Part shown: piece by piece, positions 28,447-35,508 of the stretch
Position numbering within the stretch: the first letter of the stretch is position 1
Layout: the number at the start of each line of letters is the position of its first letter
Source of the DNA: Arenimonas sp.
Lineage (GTDB): Bacteria; Pseudomonadota; Gammaproteobacteria; Xanthomonadales; Xanthomonadaceae
Length of the DNA stretch: 35,508 nucleotides
Assembly: GCA_026398695.1 (NCBI GenBank)
Contig: JAPLSJ010000084.1
Coordinates: 1 to 35,508 of the forward strand
Direction of reading: 5' to 3'
Translations under genes and position numbers: made by a program
Notes under the pieces: model-generated
The model's database searches: none
Seen by the model: only the letters and a program-made list of their open reading frames with translations
Told to the model about the DNA's origin: nothing

Positions 28447-29325
28447 TCAGCGCGCCAACGCCTCGCGCATGTAGGCGCGGGTGGCTTCGGCCAGGTCGTC
28501 GTGTTCGAGCGCGAACTCGATGGTGGCCTCGACCAGGCCGATGCGGCTGCCGCAGTCGAAACGCCGGCCCTGGAAACGGTAGGCCAGCACCCGCTCGCGC
28601 TCCATCAGCGCGGCGATGCCGTCGGTGAGCTGGATTTCGCCGCCTGCGCCGGGCCGGGTCTTGGCGAGCAGGTCGAAAATCGAGCCGCTGAGCACGTAGC
28701 GCCCCACCACCGCGAGGTTGCTTGGCGCCACTTCCGGGCGCGGCTTTTCGACGATGGCGCTGATCTCGCCGTGGCGGCCGTGGAAGTCGCGGGTGGCAAC
28801 GATGCCGTAGCTGCCCGTCTGCTCGGGCGGTACGTCCTGCACGGCGATCACGCTGGCCGACTCCGCCTCGGCCAGCGCCACCATCTGCTTGAGCGCGCCC
28901 GGGCCCTTGTTCCAGATCAGGTCGTCGGGCAGCAGCACCGCGAACGGCTCGTCGCCGATCACCGGCCGTGCGCAAAGCACCGCGTGGCCCAGGCCCAGTG
29001 CCTCGGCCTGGGTGACGAAGATGGCGCGCACGTGGCGCGGCAGCACGTCCCGGATCAGCGACAGCAGCTCCGTCTTGCCGGCCTTCTCGAGCTTCTGCTC
29101 AAGCTCGTAGGCCTTGTCGAAGTAGTCGGCCACCGAGTGCTTGTAGCGGTTGGTGACGAACACCAGCGTGTCGCAGCCGGCCTCGATCGCCTCGTCCACC
29201 GCGTACTGGATCAGCGGCTTGTCCACCACGGGAAGCATTTCCTTGGGCACCGTTTTGGTGGCCGGAAGGAAGCGCGTGCCCAGCCCGGCGACCGGGAATA
29301 CCGCTTTCCTGATTCGGAAGGTCAT
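28447..29325 (-). CDS. galU: UTP-glucose-1-phosphate uridylyltransferase
   Basis: This 292-residue enzyme makes UDP-glucose. The nucleotidyltransferase motif FPVAGLGTRFLPATKTVPKEMLP is at the N-terminus, followed by VDKPLIQYAVDEA, LGHAVLCA, LLPDDL, and C-terminal RFDCGSRIG. All match bacterial GalU, whose length is typically 290-300. UDP-glucose feeds LPS, exopolysaccharide and UDP-glucuronate pathways. The start ATG 29325 lies 13 bases after the stop of the WbpM-like gene; I see no clear ribosome site, so coupling is likely. Its place at the end of a glycan gene run fits a role in surface polysaccharide synthesis. Confidence 0.96.
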   Translation of the reverse strand: MTFRIRKAVFPVAGLGTRFLPATKTVPKEMLPVVDKPLIQYAVDEAIEAGCDTLVFVTNRYKHSVADYFDKAYELEQKLEKAGKTELLSLIRDVLPRHVRAIFVTQAEALGLGHAVLCARPVIGDEPFAVLLPDDLIWNKGPGALKQMVALAEAESASVIAVQDVPPEQTGSYGIVATRDFHGRHGEISAIVEKPRPEVAPSNLAVVGRYVLSGSIFDLLAKTRPGAGGEIQLTDGIAALMERERVLAYRFQGRRFDCGSRIGLVEATIEFALEHDDLAEATRAYMREALAR

Positions 29326-29338
29326 GTGTTGGCGTTCG

Positions 29339-31213
29339 TCAGAAAGGAGACAGTTCGGACGGATAGGGATCTTGCGCACCGTTGCCGCCGGGAGTGTACT
29401 CCGGCACCGCCTCGCGCAGCAGCGCCACCAGCGCGTCCTGCGCGTCGGGTTCGGACAGCAGCCCCTGCAGGCGCTGCAGCATGTCGCGCATGGCCGCCAC
29501 GTCGAATTCGCGCGGCATGGCCTGCAGGATGCGCGGGTGCCGCGTGCGCTGGTAGCGCTCGTCGGGGTGGAAGAGGATCTCGTGCAGCTTCTCGCCCGGG
29601 CGCAGGCCGGTGTAGCTGACCGCGATGTCGATGCCGGGCCGCTTGCCGCTGAGGCGGATCATCTGCTCGGCCAGTTCGCGGATGGCCACCGGCCGGCCCA
29701 TGTCCAGCGCGTACACCGAGCACGGCTCGACGCCCAGGCTCACCGAGCTCAGGATCAGCTGGCACGCTTCGGGGATGGTCATGAAGTAGCGCGTCACTTC
29801 CGGGTGCGTCACCGTCACCGGGCCGCCCGCGGCGATCTGCCGCCGGAACAGCGGCACCACGCTGCCGGCCGAATCCAGCACGTTGCCGAAGCGCACGATC
29901 GAAAGCGTCATCGCACTGCCGTCGAGTTCGGCCTGGCAGGCCAGCTCGGCGAAGCGCTTGCTGGCGCCCAGCACGTTGATCGGGCAAATGGCCTTGTCGG
30001 TGGAAATGAACACCAGCTGGCCCACGCCCGCGTCGACGCAGGCGCGGGCAAGCCGGCGCGTGGCGCAGACATTGTTGCGAAGCGCTTCGCGCACCTGCTC
30101 CTCGAGCATCGGCACCTGCTTGCAGGCGGCGGCGTGGAAAACGAAGTCCATGCCGCCGGCCAGGGCGATGCGGCAGGCCGTCGGGTCGCCGGTGTCGGCC
30201 AACAGCGGCCGCAGCGGCAGGCGCGGGTAATTGCGCCGGAGCTCTTCGGTGATTTCGTGCAGCGGCCATTCGGCCCGCTCGAACAGCACCAGTTCGGCGG
30301 CGCCGGCGGCGGCGCACTGGCGCGCCAGTTCCGAACCGATGGACCCGCCGGCCCCCGTCACCATCACCCGCTTGCCGGCCACGGCCGCGCGCGCCGTACC
30401 GAACTCCACCGGCTTGCGGCCCAGCAGGTCTTCGATGCGGACCTCGCTCAGCTCCAGCCGCTGCGGCTTGCCGGCCAGCACGTCCGACAGCCGCGGCACG
30501 GTGCGGAAAGGCACGCCGGTCTCGTCGCACAGGGCCACCACGCGCTGCATCTCGGCGGCGCTGGCCGAAGGCATGGCGATCACGATCAGCTTGGGCGCGG
30601 TTTCCTGGGCGATGTAGGGCAGTTCGTCGATCGAGCCCAGCACGGGCACGCCCTGCACCTTGGCGCCCTTGAGCGCGCGTTCGTCGTCCAGCAGGCCGAC
30701 CGGCTGGTAGCGGCCGTCGCTGCGAAGGTCGCGCAGCAGCGTTTCGGCCGTGCGCCCGGCGCCCAGCACCAGCACGCGCTGGGCGTCGCCGGCATGGCCG
30801 GCCTGGCGGTGGTCCTTCCACAGCCGGTACAGCAGCCGCGGCATGCCCAGCATCAGCACCACGGCCACGGGATACGGGAACAGCACGCGCCGCGGCACCA
30901 GGTCGAGCTTGCCGAGCAGGAACAGCACCACCACGACCAGCAGCACGCCCAGCAGCGCCGCGCGCACCAGGTTGGCCAGGTCGGGCAGGCTGGCGAAGCG
31001 CCAGAGCCCGCGGTACAGGCCCACCATGCGCAGCACCAGGCCCTGCGCGCCGATCACGATCACCAGCTCGAGCGCCAGCGCCGGCGCCGGCGGCGCACCG
31101 GCGGCACTCGCCAGCCAGCGCAACGCCACCCACACGAAGGCCACCATGGCCAGGTCGTGCAGCACGATGAGCAGGCGTGGCAGCAAGGCCGAAAGGCCGG
31201 GGAACAGCTTCAT
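29339..31213 (-). CDS. WbpM/CapD-type nucleotide-sugar 4,6-dehydratase, membrane-bound
   Basis: This 624-residue protein has four N-terminal membrane helices (about residues 10-125), a CoA-binding-like Rossmann domain (RVLVLGAGRTAETLLRDL), and a C-terminal SDR dehydratase (VTGAGGSIGSELARQ near 290). WbpM-class enzymes convert UDP-GlcNAc to a 4-keto-6-deoxy sugar for O-antigen synthesis. The motif FISTDKAICPINVLGASKR carries Ser404 and Lys419, but the residue four before the Lys is Leu415, where WbpM-class proteins have Met and the small PseB/FlaA1 enzymes have Tyr. LRPGEKLHEIL near the end is conserved. ATGA links it to the WbpL-like gene upstream. The sugar made is unknown. Confidence 0.88.
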   Translation of the reverse strand: MKLFPGLSALLPRLLIVLHDLAMVAFVWVALRWLASAAGAPPAPALALELVIVIGAQGLVLRMVGLYRGLWRFASLPDLANLVRAALLGVLLVVVVLFLLGKLDLVPRRVLFPYPVAVVLMLGMPRLLYRLWKDHRQAGHAGDAQRVLVLGAGRTAETLLRDLRSDGRYQPVGLLDDERALKGAKVQGVPVLGSIDELPYIAQETAPKLIVIAMPSASAAEMQRVVALCDETGVPFRTVPRLSDVLAGKPQRLELSEVRIEDLLGRKPVEFGTARAAVAGKRVMVTGAGGSIGSELARQCAAAGAAELVLFERAEWPLHEITEELRRNYPRLPLRPLLADTGDPTACRIALAGGMDFVFHAAACKQVPMLEEQVREALRNNVCATRRLARACVDAGVGQLVFISTDKAICPINVLGASKRFAELACQAELDGSAMTLSIVRFGNVLDSAGSVVPLFRRQIAAGGPVTVTHPEVTRYFMTIPEACQLILSSVSLGVEPCSVYALDMGRPVAIRELAEQMIRLSGKRPGIDIAVSYTGLRPGEKLHEILFHPDERYQRTRHPRILQAMPREFDVAAMRDMLQRLQGLLSEPDAQDALVALLREAVPEYTPGGNGAQDPYPSELSPF

Positions 31214-32226
31214 CCTGCGGACTCCATGTCTTTTCGCAGATTACTTTGCGCGGGCCAGTGCCGGCCAGCCCCGACGTAGACGAGGCCGGCGGCCACGACC
31301 AGCAGCAGCAGCGCCAGCCCTTGCGTGCCGGCGTCGCGGCCGGAAACGGCCCAGGCCGCCAGCGCAGCCAGCGACGTCCATGCGCCGTAGGCGAGGCAAA
31401 CCCGCAGATGGCTGGCGCCGTGCAGCACGGCGCGCTGGTAGAGGTGGCCACGATGGGCCAACCAGAATTTTTCACGCCGGCGCAGGCGACCGAGCAGGGT
31501 CAGCCCGGCATCCACCAGCACGGCCGACGGCAACATCAGCAGGGACCACGACGGTCCACTGCCCTCGCCCGCCGCCATCAGCAGCAGCGCCGCGACGCCG
31601 TAGCCCAGCGCGAAGCTGCCCACGTCACCCAGGAACAGCCGCGCCACCGGCAGGTTGAACGGCAGGAAGCCCAGGCAGCCCACCGCCAGGGCCAGGGCAA
31701 GCCAGCCCACCGGCGACGACACGCCGGCGATCACCATCATCGCCACGCCCACCAGCAGCGCCTGGCTGGCGGCCAGGCCATTGCTGCCGTCCATGAAGTT
31801 CCAGAAGTTCACCAGCACCATCGCCAGGCCCCAGGCCGCGGCAACGCCGCCCACCGTGCCCAGGGCCTCGGGCGCCAGCGGCCAGGCCAGGGCCAACGGC
31901 AGCGCGCCGGCGGCCTGCATGCCCAGCTTGGGCAAGGCGGGCAAGGGCCGCAGGTCGTCGATCAGGCCCGCGCCTGCAGTCACCAGCAGGCCAACGGCCA
32001 CCAGTGCGGCGCCCTCGCCCCAGCCCGGGGACGACGCCAGCAGCACGGCGGCAATGGCGATGCCGCCGCCACGCGGGGTCGGGGCGTCGTGCAGGCGGCG
32101 CTCGCCGGGCTGGTCCAGCCACTGCCGCCGCAGCGCGTGCCGGCGCCATGCGCCGGCCACGGCCAGTGCGGCGAGCCAACCCAGCAACGCAAACAGCCAG
32201 GGCGACACGCTCCAGCCCGGGATCAC
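31210..32226 (-). CDS. WbpL/WecA-type polyprenyl-phosphate glycosyl-1-phosphate transferase
   Basis: This 338-residue integral membrane enzyme of the MraY/WecA superfamily starts glycan synthesis on undecaprenyl phosphate. About ten hydrophobic segments are present. Catalytic and substrate motifs are GAGLIDDLRPLP (paired Asp), NFWNFMDGSNGLA, LFLGDVGSFALGY and HRGHLYQR (the HxH motif). N-terminal HDAPTPRGGGIAI is also characteristic. It resembles WbpL, which starts both O-antigens in Pseudomonas. The start is GTG 32226 inside the lapB stop (GTGA); the longer open frame to 32283 lies in lapB. The donor sugar (UDP-GlcNAc, UDP-FucNAc or QuiNAc) is unknown. It is coupled to the dehydratase gene that could make its donor. 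Confidence 0.9.
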   Translation of the reverse strand: MIPGWSVSPWLFALLGWLAALAVAGAWRRHALRRQWLDQPGERRLHDAPTPRGGGIAIAAVLLASSPGWGEGAALVAVGLLVTAGAGLIDDLRPLPALPKLGMQAAGALPLALAWPLAPEALGTVGGVAAAWGLAMVLVNFWNFMDGSNGLAASQALLVGVAMMVIAGVSSPVGWLALALAVGCLGFLPFNLPVARLFLGDVGSFALGYGVAALLLMAAGEGSGPSWSLLMLPSAVLVDAGLTLLGRLRRREKFWLAHRGHLYQRAVLHGASHLRVCLAYGAWTSLAALAAWAVSGRDAGTQGLALLLLVVAAGLVYVGAGRHWPAQSNLRKDMESAG

Positions 32227-33395
32227 TCGCTCACCGCGCCGTGCACCGGCTTGATGCTGCCCCAGGATTTGCAGCCCGGGCACTGCCAGTGGTGTGCCCG
32301 CGCGCTGAAGCCGCAGCGCTGGCAGCGGTAGCCCGGGGTGCGCACCACCAACTGGTCGGTGATCTGCTTGAGCGTCTTGAGCGTGTCCGCCGGATCGCTG
32401 CTCAGGTCTTTCAGGCTCAGGTCGATGTAGGCCGCTTCACCGCGCACAGAAGGCCGCTGCTGCAGCTGCCGGGACAGGAATTCCAGCGCGGCCGCATGGC
32501 CTTCCTCGCGCTCGATCAGGCGGGTGAGCGCCAGCACCGGCGACACGCCCGGGTAGTGTTCGATCATCTCCATCAGGAACCCGCGCGCGCGCGCGCCGTC
32601 GCTGCGGCGCTCGTAGCAGCGCAGCAGTGGCTCGAGGATGTCGGGCAGGAACTCGATGTCGTGCCGGGCCACGCGCTCGACGGCGCGGATGGCGGCGGCG
32701 TCGTTGCTGTCGGCCAGCTCCAGCTGGCCTTCGGCCAGTCCGGCGCGCACCGAGTGGCTGTCGGCGGCATACGCTTCGGCCACGTGGTGCCGGGCCTGGG
32801 CGATGTCGCCGGCCAGCCGCGCCTTCTCGGCCAGCTCGCAGTGGTACTGCGCCACGAGCTTGCCCATGGGCTCGCCGCTGGCGGCTTCGAACTGGCGGGC
32901 GTGTTCGATCGCCTTGCCCCAGTCGCGCTCGGCCTGGTAGATCGAGATGAGGTGGCGCAGCGCCTGCGGCGCCAGCACGCCGATCCGCACCAGGTCGGTG
33001 AACAGCGTCTCGGCCCGGTCCAGCAGGCCCGCGCGCATGTAGTCCTCGCCCAGCGCCAGCACGGCGCGGGTCTTTTGTTCCTCGCTCAGGCCGGCGCGGC
33101 CGACCAGGCTCTGGTGCAGCCGGATCGCGCGGTCCACTTCACCGCGGCGGCGGAACAGATGGCCCAGTGCGAACTGCGTCTCCACCGTGTCCTTGTCCAC
33201 GGCGGCGATCTGCAGGAAGACCTCGATCGCCTTGTCCTGCTGTTCGTTGAGCAGGTAATTGAGGCCGCGGAAATAGGTGTTGGACAGGCGCGATATGCGC
33301 GCGCCGCCGCGGCGTTCGCCGCCGCGCCTGCCGGCCAGCCAGCCGGTGCCGGCGGCGATGGGCAGCAGGAGGAACAGCCACGCCAGTTCACTCAT
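32223..33395 (-). CDS. lapB: Lipopolysaccharide assembly protein LapB (YciM)
   Basis: This 390-residue protein has an N-terminal membrane anchor (about residues 3-22, LAWLFLLLPIAAGTGWLAG), nine or so TPR repeats on the cytoplasmic side, and a C-terminal rubredoxin-like metal site with CQRCGF and CPGCKSWGSI. E. coli LapB controls LpxC degradation by FtsH and so sets LPS levels. NTYFRGLNYLLNEQQDKAIEVF is the signature TPR start. Length agrees with E. coli (389). The ATG overlaps the lapA stop by eight bases (ATGAGTGA), and its own stop overlaps the WbpL-like gene (GTGA), so LPS control is translated with the glycan genes. The CxxC pairs are intact. Confidence 0.94.
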   Translation of the reverse strand: MSELAWLFLLLPIAAGTGWLAGRRGGERRGGARISRLSNTYFRGLNYLLNEQQDKAIEVFLQIAAVDKDTVETQFALGHLFRRRGEVDRAIRLHQSLVGRAGLSEEQKTRAVLALGEDYMRAGLLDRAETLFTDLVRIGVLAPQALRHLISIYQAERDWGKAIEHARQFEAASGEPMGKLVAQYHCELAEKARLAGDIAQARHHVAEAYAADSHSVRAGLAEGQLELADSNDAAAIRAVERVARHDIEFLPDILEPLLRCYERRSDGARARGFLMEMIEHYPGVSPVLALTRLIEREEGHAAALEFLSRQLQQRPSVRGEAAYIDLSLKDLSSDPADTLKTLKQITDQLVVRTPGYRCQRCGFSARAHHWQCPGCKSWGSIKPVHGAVSE

Positions 33396-33654
33396 GGGGC
33401 TGGGGCGGCGTGGGCTCGGCGGCCACCGGTGACCGGCGCAGCTGCCTGCGGAGCGGCCACACCACGGCGGCCGTCAGCACCAGGCCGGCGATGATGGCGC
33501 CCGACAGCACGGCGGCCAGCAGGCTGGTGCCCAGGTTGGCGTGTTCGATGGTGAAGAAGCCCAGGTCGATGCTCACCGGCGAGCGGTTGAGCGCGCCGAA
33601 CAGCACGCCGACGGCAATGAACAGCAGGGCGATGATGGCTTTGATCAGGCGCAT
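33388..33654 (-). CDS. lapA: Lipopolysaccharide assembly protein LapA (DUF1049)
   Basis: This 88-residue inner-membrane protein has two helices: MRLIKAIIALLFIAVGVLFGALNR at residues 1-24 and LLAAVLSGAIIAGLVLTAAVVW at 46-67. The segment between, SPVSIDLGFF, is typical of DUF1049/LapA. The C-terminus is basic then Pro-rich. It interacts with LapB in E. coli. The gene overlaps lapB by eight bases and follows ihfB after 55 bases, the same order as rpsA-ihfB-lapA-lapB in E. coli. GGAAG precedes the ATG at 33654. Confidence 0.92.
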   Translation of the reverse strand: MRLIKAIIALLFIAVGVLFGALNRSPVSIDLGFFTIEHANLGTSLLAAVLSGAIIAGLVLTAAVVWPLRRQLRRSPVAAEPTPPQPHE

Positions 33655-33709
33655 CCGCGGTACTTCCAGGGGCGGGTGGCGGCAAGCTTAGCCCAGCTGG
33701 GGCGGAAAC

Positions 33710-34009
33710 TCAGGTTTCGGACGGCGCCGGGCTGGCGTTGACGCGGTCGCGCAACTCCTTGCCGGGCTTGAAATGGGGGACGTACTTTCCGGGCAGCGCC
33801 ACGGAATCGCCGGTCTTGGGATTGCGGCCCAGGCGCGGCGGACGGAAATGCAGGGAGAAACTGCCGAAGCCACGGATCTCGATGCGCTCGCCCTGGGTCA
33901 AGGCGCCGCTCATCATCTCGAGCAGGGTCTTGACGGCGAGATCGACGTCATCGGCCTTCAGGTGGGCCTGGCGACGCGACAGCACCTCGATCAGTTCGGA
34001 CTTCGTCAT
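33710..34009 (-). CDS. ihfB: Integration host factor subunit beta
   Basis: This 99-residue HU-family protein bends DNA as a heterodimer with IHF-alpha (not in this window). [17 protein letters not shown] at the start, [31 protein letters not shown] in the arm (RNPKTG, with the intercalating Pro) and [16 protein letters not shown] are typical of IhfB. It lies between rpsA and lapA as in E. coli. No good ribosome site is seen at ATG 34009; a GAGGG lies 11 bases or so upstream. The 86-base gap to rpsA is dominated by a strong hairpin. Confidence 0.96.
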   Translation of the reverse strand: MTKSELIEVLSRRQAHLKADDVDLAVKTLLEMMSGALTQGERIEIRGFGSFSLHFRPPRLGRNPKTGDSVALPGKYVPHFKPGKELRDRVNASPAPSET

Positions 34010-34051
34010 GTCGGGGCGGGCCCTCGGAACTCTTTGGCAGGGTGAAGGCCT

Positions 34052-34080
34052 CGCGGCCCGGGGGTTTGCCCCGGGCCGCG
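34052..34080 (-). ncRNA. Strong hairpin in the rpsA-ihfB intergenic region
   Basis: A perfect 12-bp GC stem (CGCGGCCCGGGG at 34052-34063 with 34069-34080) has a 5-base loop. No T-tract follows in the rpsA direction, so it is a processing or stabilising element or attenuator rather than a classic terminator. I list it as an RNA structure, not a separate transcript. Confidence 0.6.
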
Positions 34081-34095
34081 GACCGGACTACGGGC

Positions 34096-35508
34096 TTACT
34101 CGCCCTTGTTCAGCTGTTCGCGCAGCAGGGCACCGAGCTTGGTGGTGCCGCTGGAGGCGTCGAACGACTTGTTCACTTCGGCCATGTTTTCCTGCAGGTC
34201 GGCCTCGTCCTTGGCGCGGATCGAGAGCTGCATCACGCGGCCCTTGCGGTCCATGCCGATGAACTTGGCTTCCACCGCGTCGCCGACCTTGAGGTACTGG
34301 GTGGCGTCGTCGACACGCTCCTTGGCGATGTCGTTGGCGCGCACGTAGCCCTCGATGCCGCCGTCGAGCTCGATCGTCGCGCCCTTCGTGTCGACTTCCT
34401 TGACCACGCCGGTGACGATGCTGCCCTTGGTGGTGGTGGCCATGTACTGGCCGACCGGGTCCTGCTCGAGCTGCTTCACGCCCAGCGAGATGCGCTCACG
34501 CTCGGGATCCACGGCCAGCACCACGGCTTCGAGGTTGTCGCCCTTCTTGAAGTTGCGGACGACGTCTTCGCCGGTGGTGTTCCAGGAGATGTCGGACAGG
34601 TGCACCAGGCCGTCGATGCCGCCGTCCAGGCCGATGAAGATGCCGAAGTCGGTGATGGACTTGATCTGGCCGGAAACCTTGTCGCCCTTCTTGAACAGGG
34701 CCGAGAACGCTTCCCACGGGTTCGGGGTGCACTGCTTGATGCCCAGCGAGATGCGGCGACGCTCGCCGTCCACGTCCAGCACCATCACCTCGAGTTCGTC
34801 GCCCAGCTGGACGACCTTCGACGGGTTGACGTTCTTGTTGGTCCAGTCCATCTCGGACACGTGCACCAGGCCTTCCACGCCCGGCTCGATCTCGACGAAC
34901 GCGCCGTAATCGGTGACGTTGGAGACCTTGCCGAACAGGCGCGAGGAGGTCGGGTAACGGCGGGCGATGTTGTCCCACGGATCGTCGCCCAGCTGCTTGA
35001 GGCCGAGCGAGACGCGGTTGCGCTCGCGGTCGAACTTCAGCACGCGCACGTCGAGCTCTTCGCCCACGTTCACGACTTCGGACGGGTGGCGCACGCGCTT
35101 CCAGGCCATGTCGGTGATGTGCAGCAGGCCGTCGATGCCGCCCAGGTCCACGAACGCACCGTACTCGGTGATGTTCTTGACCACGCCGTTGACGATGGCG
35201 CCTTCGGACAGCGTTTCGAGCAGCTTGGCGCGCTCTTCACCCATCGAAGCCTCGACCACGGCACGGCGCGACAACACGACGTTGTTGCGCTTGCGGTCGA
35301 GCTTGATGATCTTGAACTCGAGGTCCTTGCCTTCCAGGTAACCCGGGTCACGGACCGGACGCACGTCCACCAGGGAGCCCGGCAGGAACGCGCGGACGTC
35401 GCGGATGTCGACGGTGAAGCCGCCCTTGACCGTGCCGCTGATGCGACCGGTGACGATCTCGCCGGCTTCCATGGAAGCTTCGAGTTCGTCCCAGACCATG
35501 GCGCGCTT
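34096..35508 (-). CDS. rpsA: 30S ribosomal protein S1 (partial, N-terminus outside window)
   Basis: The reading frame runs from the stop at 34096 to the window edge at 35508 (AAG CGC GCC ATG at the left), so the ATG at 35499 is internal. The visible 470 residues begin at the end of S1 domain 1 and include five S1 (OB-fold) repeats: ETVTG-like [20 protein letters not shown], then [51 protein letters not shown] and [18 protein letters not shown]1 binds mRNA on the 30S subunit for translation initiation. E. coli S1 is 557 residues, so ~90 are missing here. Confidence 0.97.
   Translation of the reverse strand, partial: KRAMVWDELEASMEAGEIVTGRISGTVKGGFTVDIRDVRAFLPGSLVDVRPVRDPGYLEGKDLEFKIIKLDRKRNNVVLSRRAVVEASMGEERAKLLETLSEGAIVNGVVKNITEYGAFVDLGGIDGLLHITDMAWKRVRHPSEVVNVGEELDVRVLKFDRERNRVSLGLKQLGDDPWDNIARRYPTSSRLFGKVSNVTDYGAFVEIEPGVEGLVHVSEMDWTNKNVNPSKVVQLGDELEVMVLDVDGERRRISLGIKQCTPNPWEAFSALFKKGDKVSGQIKSITDFGIFIGLDGGIDGLVHLSDISWNTTGEDVVRNFKKGDNLEAVVLAVDPERERISLGVKQLEQDPVGQYMATTTKGSIVTGVVKEVDTKGATIELDGGIEGYVRANDIAKERVDDATQYLKVGDAVEAKFIGMDRKGRVMQLSIRAKDEADLQENMAEVNKSFDASSGTTKLGALLREQLNKGE

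Noticed and set aside
29150-31279. Plus-strand open frame of 709 codons opposite the WbpM-like gene
   Set aside because: Antisense shadow: His/Gln/Arg-rich low-complexity translation with no motif.
32579-32595. Run of alternating GC dinucleotides (possible Z-DNA)
   Set aside because: It is short and falls in codons for an Arg/Ala stretch of LapB, so amino-acid content and high GC explain it.

Overview
The window is high-GC, densely coded bacterial chromosome. The gene set (DUF2058 protein, rhodanese-MoeB fusion, pilF-rodZ-yfgM-bamB-der run, rpsA-ihfB-lapA-lapB run, FadN-like beta-oxidation enzyme next to a TetR regulator) and a dispersed-looking GTGGGAGGGACTTCAGTCCCG-type palindrome suggest a gammaproteobacterium of the Lysobacterales/Xanthomonadales (Lysobacter/Luteimonas-like). 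That placement is an inference from gene content. I saw no tRNA, rRNA, insertion sequence, prophage gene, CRISPR array or plasmid function.

Layout. 1-401: 3' end of a DUF11-type surface protein with a terminator. 472-1929: DUF3817 membrane protein and YgjP-like metallopeptidase (minus), divergent from a DUF2058 protein (plus). 2030-4462: CopA-type copper ATPase behind a CueR-like operator. 4466-6529: secreted M20 amidohydrolase and a methyltransferase (minus). 6734-7842: DoxX-pirin pair. 7843-8820: a lone patatin-like phospholipase resembling CBASS CapV effectors. 8988-12331: a P2-like cation ATPase translationally coupled to an SDR, behind a perfect FNR/Dnr-type palindrome.

12341-22081 is a ten-gene minus-strand block, read as ndk, rlmN, pilF, rodZ, yfgM, bamB, der, mobA, moeA, moeB. 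It joins nucleotide balance, 23S rRNA methylation, type IV pilus and cell-shape assembly, outer-membrane protein insertion, ribosome assembly and molybdenum cofactor maturation. Many junctions overlap by 4 bases. bamB and der are separated by an unusual run of hairpins.

22313-26541 is a self-contained fatty-acid operon: PsrA/FadR-like TetR repressor with its own promoter and operator, a HAD-ECH fusion and a thiolase, ended by a strong terminator and a long perfect inverted repeat. 26677-28446 holds a PuuB-like FAD oxidase and a small membrane protein.

28447-35508 (minus) is rpsA (partial), ihfB, lapA, lapB, a WbpL/WecA-type glycosyltransferase, a WbpM/CapD-type dehydratase and galU. It combines LPS-level control with initiation of a surface glycan. 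It resembles the flanks of the Pseudomonas O-antigen locus with the middle missing.

The longest stretches without a gene are 22082-22312, 6530-6733 and 8821-8987. All three carry regulatory signals, described below. No gap exceeds 300 bases. No obviously new multi-gene system is visible. The most promising leads are the putative FNR-box ATPase-SDR pair, the orphan CapV-like phospholipase, the bamB-der hairpin array and the compact glycan locus.
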